Notes under the pieces: model-generated
What the model was told of the DNA's origin: nothing
The model's input: only the letters and a program-made list of their open reading frames with translations
The model's database searches: none
In this document: positions 59,691 through 64,000 of the stretch, piece by piece
Layout: each line of letters opens with the position of its first letter
Numbering within the stretch: the first letter of the stretch is position 1
Program-made: the position numbers and the translations under genes
Source: Paracyclopina nana
Lineage: Eukaryota; Arthropoda; Copepoda; Cyclopoida; Cyclopettidae
Assembly (NCBI GenBank): GCA_019096065.1
Contig: JAGUCH010000004.1
Coordinates: 682,001-746,000, forward strand
Reading direction: 5' to 3'
DNA length: 64,000 bases

Positions 59691-61070
59691 AGCAGTAGGG
59701 TTATTTGGGAGCCCTGTGCATATAGTTTGAGCTATCAACCTGAAATTTGGTACGAGCATTCCTCTCCTCATCGCGCATGATGTTTATTAGCGGCACTTTT
59801 TGATTTTCCGCCAAATGACAGACTTCCATTTTTCTCCGCTCCCTGATGATCAAATGAGCTGAATTTTTGTGGGTGACTCTCATTTTGCAAGGGCTACAAC
59901 TTTTATTAATGACTTTTTTCCAAATTCGGACTTCCAAGGGGACTTGTTTATGGACATTTTTCGTATTTTTGTGTTATCTCCTACAGGACTCAACCAAATG
60001 AGCTGAATTTTTTTAGCCTGGCCCTAACTTTGTATTCTCAACAACTTTTATTAGTGTTATTTTTGCGCTAAGTAACTTTTTAGGGTGGCTGTGTAAGGAT
60101 ATTTTGGCTATAACTGCCCTGCAGTGCACTACAGTGCAATCAGGCTCATATTTCATTTATTCTGATTATTTTTGCATTTCCCTACAATATGTATTTCAAC
60201 TTTTTTTCACCTGATGAATTCTTGGGGCACCTGTTGATGAAAGTAAAAGAGCCATTTTTGAAAAGCAGTAATTCAAATATACTTTTGATCACCTGAAATC
60301 AGCTGCTTGCTCTTTTTGAGGGGCTAAGAATGAGGTCATTTCAGAAAAAGGTCAAAACATGACTATGAAGGCCAGCCTTGAATCAAACCAAACACACAAC
60401 ATCAGCCATCCAAATTGCTCTTTTGAGTCACAATTATAAAGTGGTAATTCAAACATTCTTATGATTAGCTGAAATCAGCTGCTTGTATTTTTTGAAGTGC
60501 CAAGGATGAGATCAGTTCAGAAAAAGTTAGCTATGTGGTACATGCTTGTTCATTAAATTTGATTGGGTTACATTTGTAGGCTGGCTCCCAAACTTCGAAA
60601 AGAAAGAGTTTGGGCAGGACATTGGCGTCTAATCTAACATAGTAAACAGTTCAGAGATGGCTCTGCTAGCAATTCATTTATTTGTGAAATTGTTCTTATC
60701 AATAACTTTTAAGTTTTAAGATTTCAAAAATCATCATTAACAGATCAAAAAGCCTTGCCATCCACATTTAAGTAGGGTAGTCAATCAAATTTGAGTGCAG
60801 ATTGTATGGAACTGACTGTCCATTACAGGATTCTTGGCTAAAGGGCCTAGGAAAGGATAAAAAATCTGTTACACAGTACACACTATGTCAACAATAGTGA
60901 TGTCACTTAAGTTCAGCCACCATCAAGTATGTTCTGATAATAAAGAGGGCTATGCCCATGTGTCAAGCTCCACCAAAAAAGCCCATACTTTTGATCATTG
61001 CAGGTGTCTTAATTGTCACCATATCAATATGTCCCATTATAAGTAGCTTTAAGCCCTAAACCAAACATTC
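59691..61070. repeat. AT-rich region with internal direct repeats
   Basis: CAAATGAGCTGAATTTTT recurs at 59853 and 59995. GTAATTCAAA...CTGAAATCAGCTGCTTG recurs at 60270 and 60444. No gene was recognised. Confidence 0.5.
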
Positions 61071-61119
61071 TTGAAGCATCCAGTAATATACCCTGCTAGA
61101 TTGGCCTATGCTCAATGTA

Positions 61120-62470
61120 ACATGGCATACCGTCACATAGCGTATTGTCCCATAGCAAATGGTCTCATAGTATTTTGTCCTATATCATTTGGTCTCATAG
61201 CATATTGTCACATAGCATATTGTCACATAGCATATTTTCTCATACAATATTGTCTCATAGCATAAAGTCATCTAGCAGATTCTTCCATACCAAATTGTCT
61301 TATAGCAAATTGTCCCTTAGTAAATTGTCTCATAAACAAATTGTCACACTATGAGACAAAATCCTATGAGACAATTTTCCATGGAGCAATATTCTATGTG
61401 ACAAACTGCTATGAGACAAATTGCTATGAGACCATTTGCTTTGGAGCAAAATGAGATGTAATCATATGTGACAATATGCTATGGGGCAATTTACCATGTG
61501 ACAATATGCCATGAGACAATAGGATATGAGATAATCTGCCATTTGACAATAGGAAAGGGGAAGCAACATTTTCGGACGTCAGTTCAGATGCGGTGACGTA
61601 GAAGCGCGCACAAGAAGTTGACCCGTGCCTTATAAGTGTTACAAGGCTTGGATTTTGATTTCAGGCCAAAAGTAGCCAATTTCATCTAGCAATACAGTCA
61701 CTTTATATAAGCATAACCATTCTGGAAGCACTTTAATTGGTGCCTTGGCTTACCCAAAAGCCAGCCCTTAAGCCAGCCTTGAATTTCACTAAAAATTGAA
61801 ATTTCAAGCAATGTAAGCCTCAAAATATGGTCAAATGATAATGAAGTGTAACCATTTTATGGCAGTAACAAGTGAAGCCATGCTAAAATATCACCTTGCC
61901 AAATATAATCAAGAGAAAAGCTAACCTAACAGTTGCGGACATCTTAACTTGGGTCGCAATTTGACGTCCAAAAACTTACGTAATTAGTCGCTAGGCTAGA
62001 TATGGGGTCTGCTTACTGTTTCCTATAAGCTATAGACAAAATGCTATGAGCCATTGTGCTATGAGACATTGACTATGGGACAATTTGCTATGAGACAATA
62101 TGCAATGAGACAATAAGCTATGTGACAATAAACTATGAGACTATTTTCTATGTGACAATTTGCAAGGGGCCATTGTTTTATGTGACAATATGCTATGTGA
62201 CAATTGCCTTTGTGACAATTTGCTTTCTTTAGTAAAAACAATATAGCCATGTTACCTCATTGGCTATGGAACAATCTAATATGTTCAAAAGGGATTTGTC
62301 ACATAGCATATTGTCACATAGCATATTGTCACATAGCATATTATCACATAGCATATTAACACATAGCACAGCAAATTGTTCAATAGCAAATGTATATTGT
62401 CACACAGCTTATAGTAGTATAGCATATTGTCTCATAGCATTTTGTCTCATTGCATACCCATTGAGCCATG
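61120..62470. repeat. 14-bp CATAGCATATTGTC arrays in head-to-head arrangement
   Basis: Units CATAGCATATTGTC run at 61125-61345 and 62295-62450; the inverse units GACAATATGCTATG run at 61345-61560 and 62035-62225. The four arrays are placed symmetrically around a non-repeat core at 61570-62030, as in a foldback element with satellite-like arms. Several short frames across the arrays are repeat translations. Confidence 0.85.
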
Positions 62471-63125
62471 AGAAACAGTATGCGCTGGCTGCACTGTTGC
62501 ACTAAATAAACCAGCCAAATTGGCCAAAGTGCTTACCCGGTTTTGATGACTCAATCAGTATAGCATATGGTTTCATAGCATATTGTCTCATTACTAATTA
62601 TCATGCTATGTAACAAGATCGGGAAGCCAGAATAGGATGGATCTACCAGGACATACTGTGCTAGAAACGAATGTACTGTTCAAATCCGTGTCCGCAAAAA
62701 TCCGTGCAGCCGTTCCGTGATAATCAGCCCCGCAAATCTCCGGTAATCCTCAAATAAAATAAATATTGTCACACAGCTTATAGTAGTATAGCATATTGTC
62801 TCATAGCATTTTGTCTCATTGCATACCCATTGAGCCATGAGAAACAGTATGCGCTGGCTGCACTGTTGCACTAAATAAACCAGCCAAATTGGCCAAAGTG
62901 CTTACCCGGTTTTGATGACTCAATCAGTATAGCATATGGTTTCATAGCATATTGTCTCATTACTAATTATCATGCTATGTAACAAGATCGGGAAGCCAGA
63001 ATAGGATGGATCTACCAGGACATACTGTGCTAGAAACGAATGTACTGTTCAAATCCGTGTCCGCAAAAATCCGTGCAGCCGTTCCGTGATAATCAGCCCC
63101 GCAAATCTCCGGTAATCCTCAAATA
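62394..63125. repeat. Tandem duplication of 363 bp (369-bp period)
   Basis: 62394-62756 and 62763-63125 appear identical base for base as far as I compared, separated by 6 bp. Each copy ends in AATCCTCAAATA. The event is very recent or is an assembly artefact. Confidence 0.9.
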
Positions 63126-63549
63126 CGTACATATGGATAGTATTTTTCTTTAGAAGGTTTGGTGAGTTCAATTTTAAAAGTTGCTACAGTGATTGCGCAT
63201 CAGCAATCATCAAAAGATGCGCACACAACAGCATAACTCTTTTGTTGTCATGCTTCTGGAAAAAAGGCTGGACAAACAAGATGGTTTGTCTCTTTCTGGG
63301 TTCCAACATGCACTTACAGGGAGGCTAGGATTTTAAGCCCCTCTAACCAGTCAATTCAACCACTTCAGGTACAAAGGCCTTGCATTAATTCATTGACAGC
63401 AAGCACTCATGATTTTAGCACTGCTCTTCATAGCAGCCAAGTTCTATCCAAAAATTCTAGTAAAATCCAGAAAAATCAAGATTTGACATTCATGGATGAA
63501 ACAAATATTATTTCTACTATAAGGCAAAGTTGATTAAAATACATTGAAT

Positions 63550-64000
63550 GGTTTTTAATTGAGATGATTTTGATTGAACGGATTTTCACGGAACGGATTT
63601 TTACGGAACAGAATATAACGGAACAGAATATAACGGCACGTATTTCAACAGATATACCCTAGAAACTACTGTGACGGTACCGGAGTAGAATCTACACCAA
63701 GACAGAGTGGAATAGGAACTACTGTGACAATACTTGAATAGAATCTACTCAATGACGAGCAGGAATAGGAACTACTGAGACAGTACAGGAATAGAAACTT
63801 TTGGGACAGACCAGGAACAGCAATTTTAACCAGACTAGGAATGTAAACTGTTGCCAATACATACCTTACTAGAATTTAGACCGACCAAATACTTTGAATT
63901 TGTTGAAACTATAAGTGAAATGCAATTGACTTCACAACCTAGCTGATACTTCAGGACTTAGACAATGCACCAAGATTTGGCCTAAACTTTAATACTTGGC
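63550..64000. repeat. Repeat family shared with the left end of the window
   Basis: GAACGGATTTT/AACGGAACAGAAT units at 63575-63640 lead into GAAACTACTGTGACGG and AGGAATAGAAAC units (63662-63840) like those at 1365-1535. CACAACCTAGCTGATACTTCAGG at 63935 is the inverse of 1880-1915. Confidence 0.75.

Noticed and set aside
61071..62505. Frames rich in IAYCHIAY and SHSILSHS
   Set aside because: They are translations of the 14-bp satellite.

Overview
The window is nuclear DNA of an invertebrate animal, most likely an arthropod and perhaps a crustacean. The genes have GT-AG introns, many only about 48-70 bp long. One gene encodes a BTB domain of the arthropod tramtrack/lola type, there is an innexin remnant, and DIP2, syntrophin, AIMP2, Rab7 and adiponectin-receptor genes are all present. 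The species itself cannot be fixed from sequence alone. All exon boundaries below were worked out by hand from splice signals, reading phase and family similarity.

Layout. 1-7.3 kb: the 3' part of AFG2B/SPATA5L1 (+), whose 5.7-kb intron holds repeats and a complete syntrophin gene on the other strand. 7.4-8.2 kb: Rab7 (-). 8.7-10.9 kb: a secreted-type ankyrin-repeat protein (+). 11.1-12.7 kb: a Rieske oxygenase like plant choline monooxygenase (+). 13.1-13.6 kb: a small hAT-like element. 13.8-15.1 kb: adiponectin receptor (+). 15.4-18.9 kb: an F-box/WD40 gene (-) with a fasciclin-domain gene (+) nested in its first intron. 19.5-20.3 kb: a putative GPI-anchored orphan. 20.9-29.2 kb: a repeat-rich block with minisatellites, a decayed innexin fragment and an 8-bp-TSD hAT MITE. 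29.3-32.6 kb: DRAP1 (NC2-alpha, +), EXOSC9 (-) and MRPS7 (+). 32.8-35.3 kb: an AIMP2 gene whose last exon adds a complete RNA-ligase-type nucleotidyltransferase domain (-). 35.9-37.9 kb: BRD7/9 (+). 37.9-40.3 kb: a zinc-finger/coiled-coil nuclear protein (-). 41.9-44.7 kb: PDCD2, CARNMT1 and NAT9 head-to-tail with gaps of only 27 and 47 bp, each downstream ATG directly preceded by a 3' splice site. 45-46.5 kb: NAT9 and NOB1 fragments, then centrin. 47-48.7 kb: nested transposons. 49.3-50.1 kb: SLC66A3 (-). 50.6-52.7 kb: a BTB gene with four alternative zinc-finger last exons (+). 53.9-58.2 kb: the 3' half of DIP2 (-). 58.3-64 kb: repeats.

Most genes are housekeeping: ribosome maturation and translation (AFG2B, EXOSC9, MRPS7, PDCD2, AIMP2), transcription and chromatin (DRAP1, BRD7/9, BTB-ZF), membrane traffic and signalling (Rab7, syntrophin, AdipoR, DIP2). 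The strongest novelty candidate is the AIMP2-RNA-ligase fusion, which would tie an RNA-sealing enzyme to the multi-tRNA-synthetase complex scaffold. Next are the PDCD2-CARNMT1-NAT9 operon-like cluster, the two nested gene pairs, the BTB locus with four interchangeable finger exons, and a set of transposons defined by clear target-site duplications, including one inserted in another.
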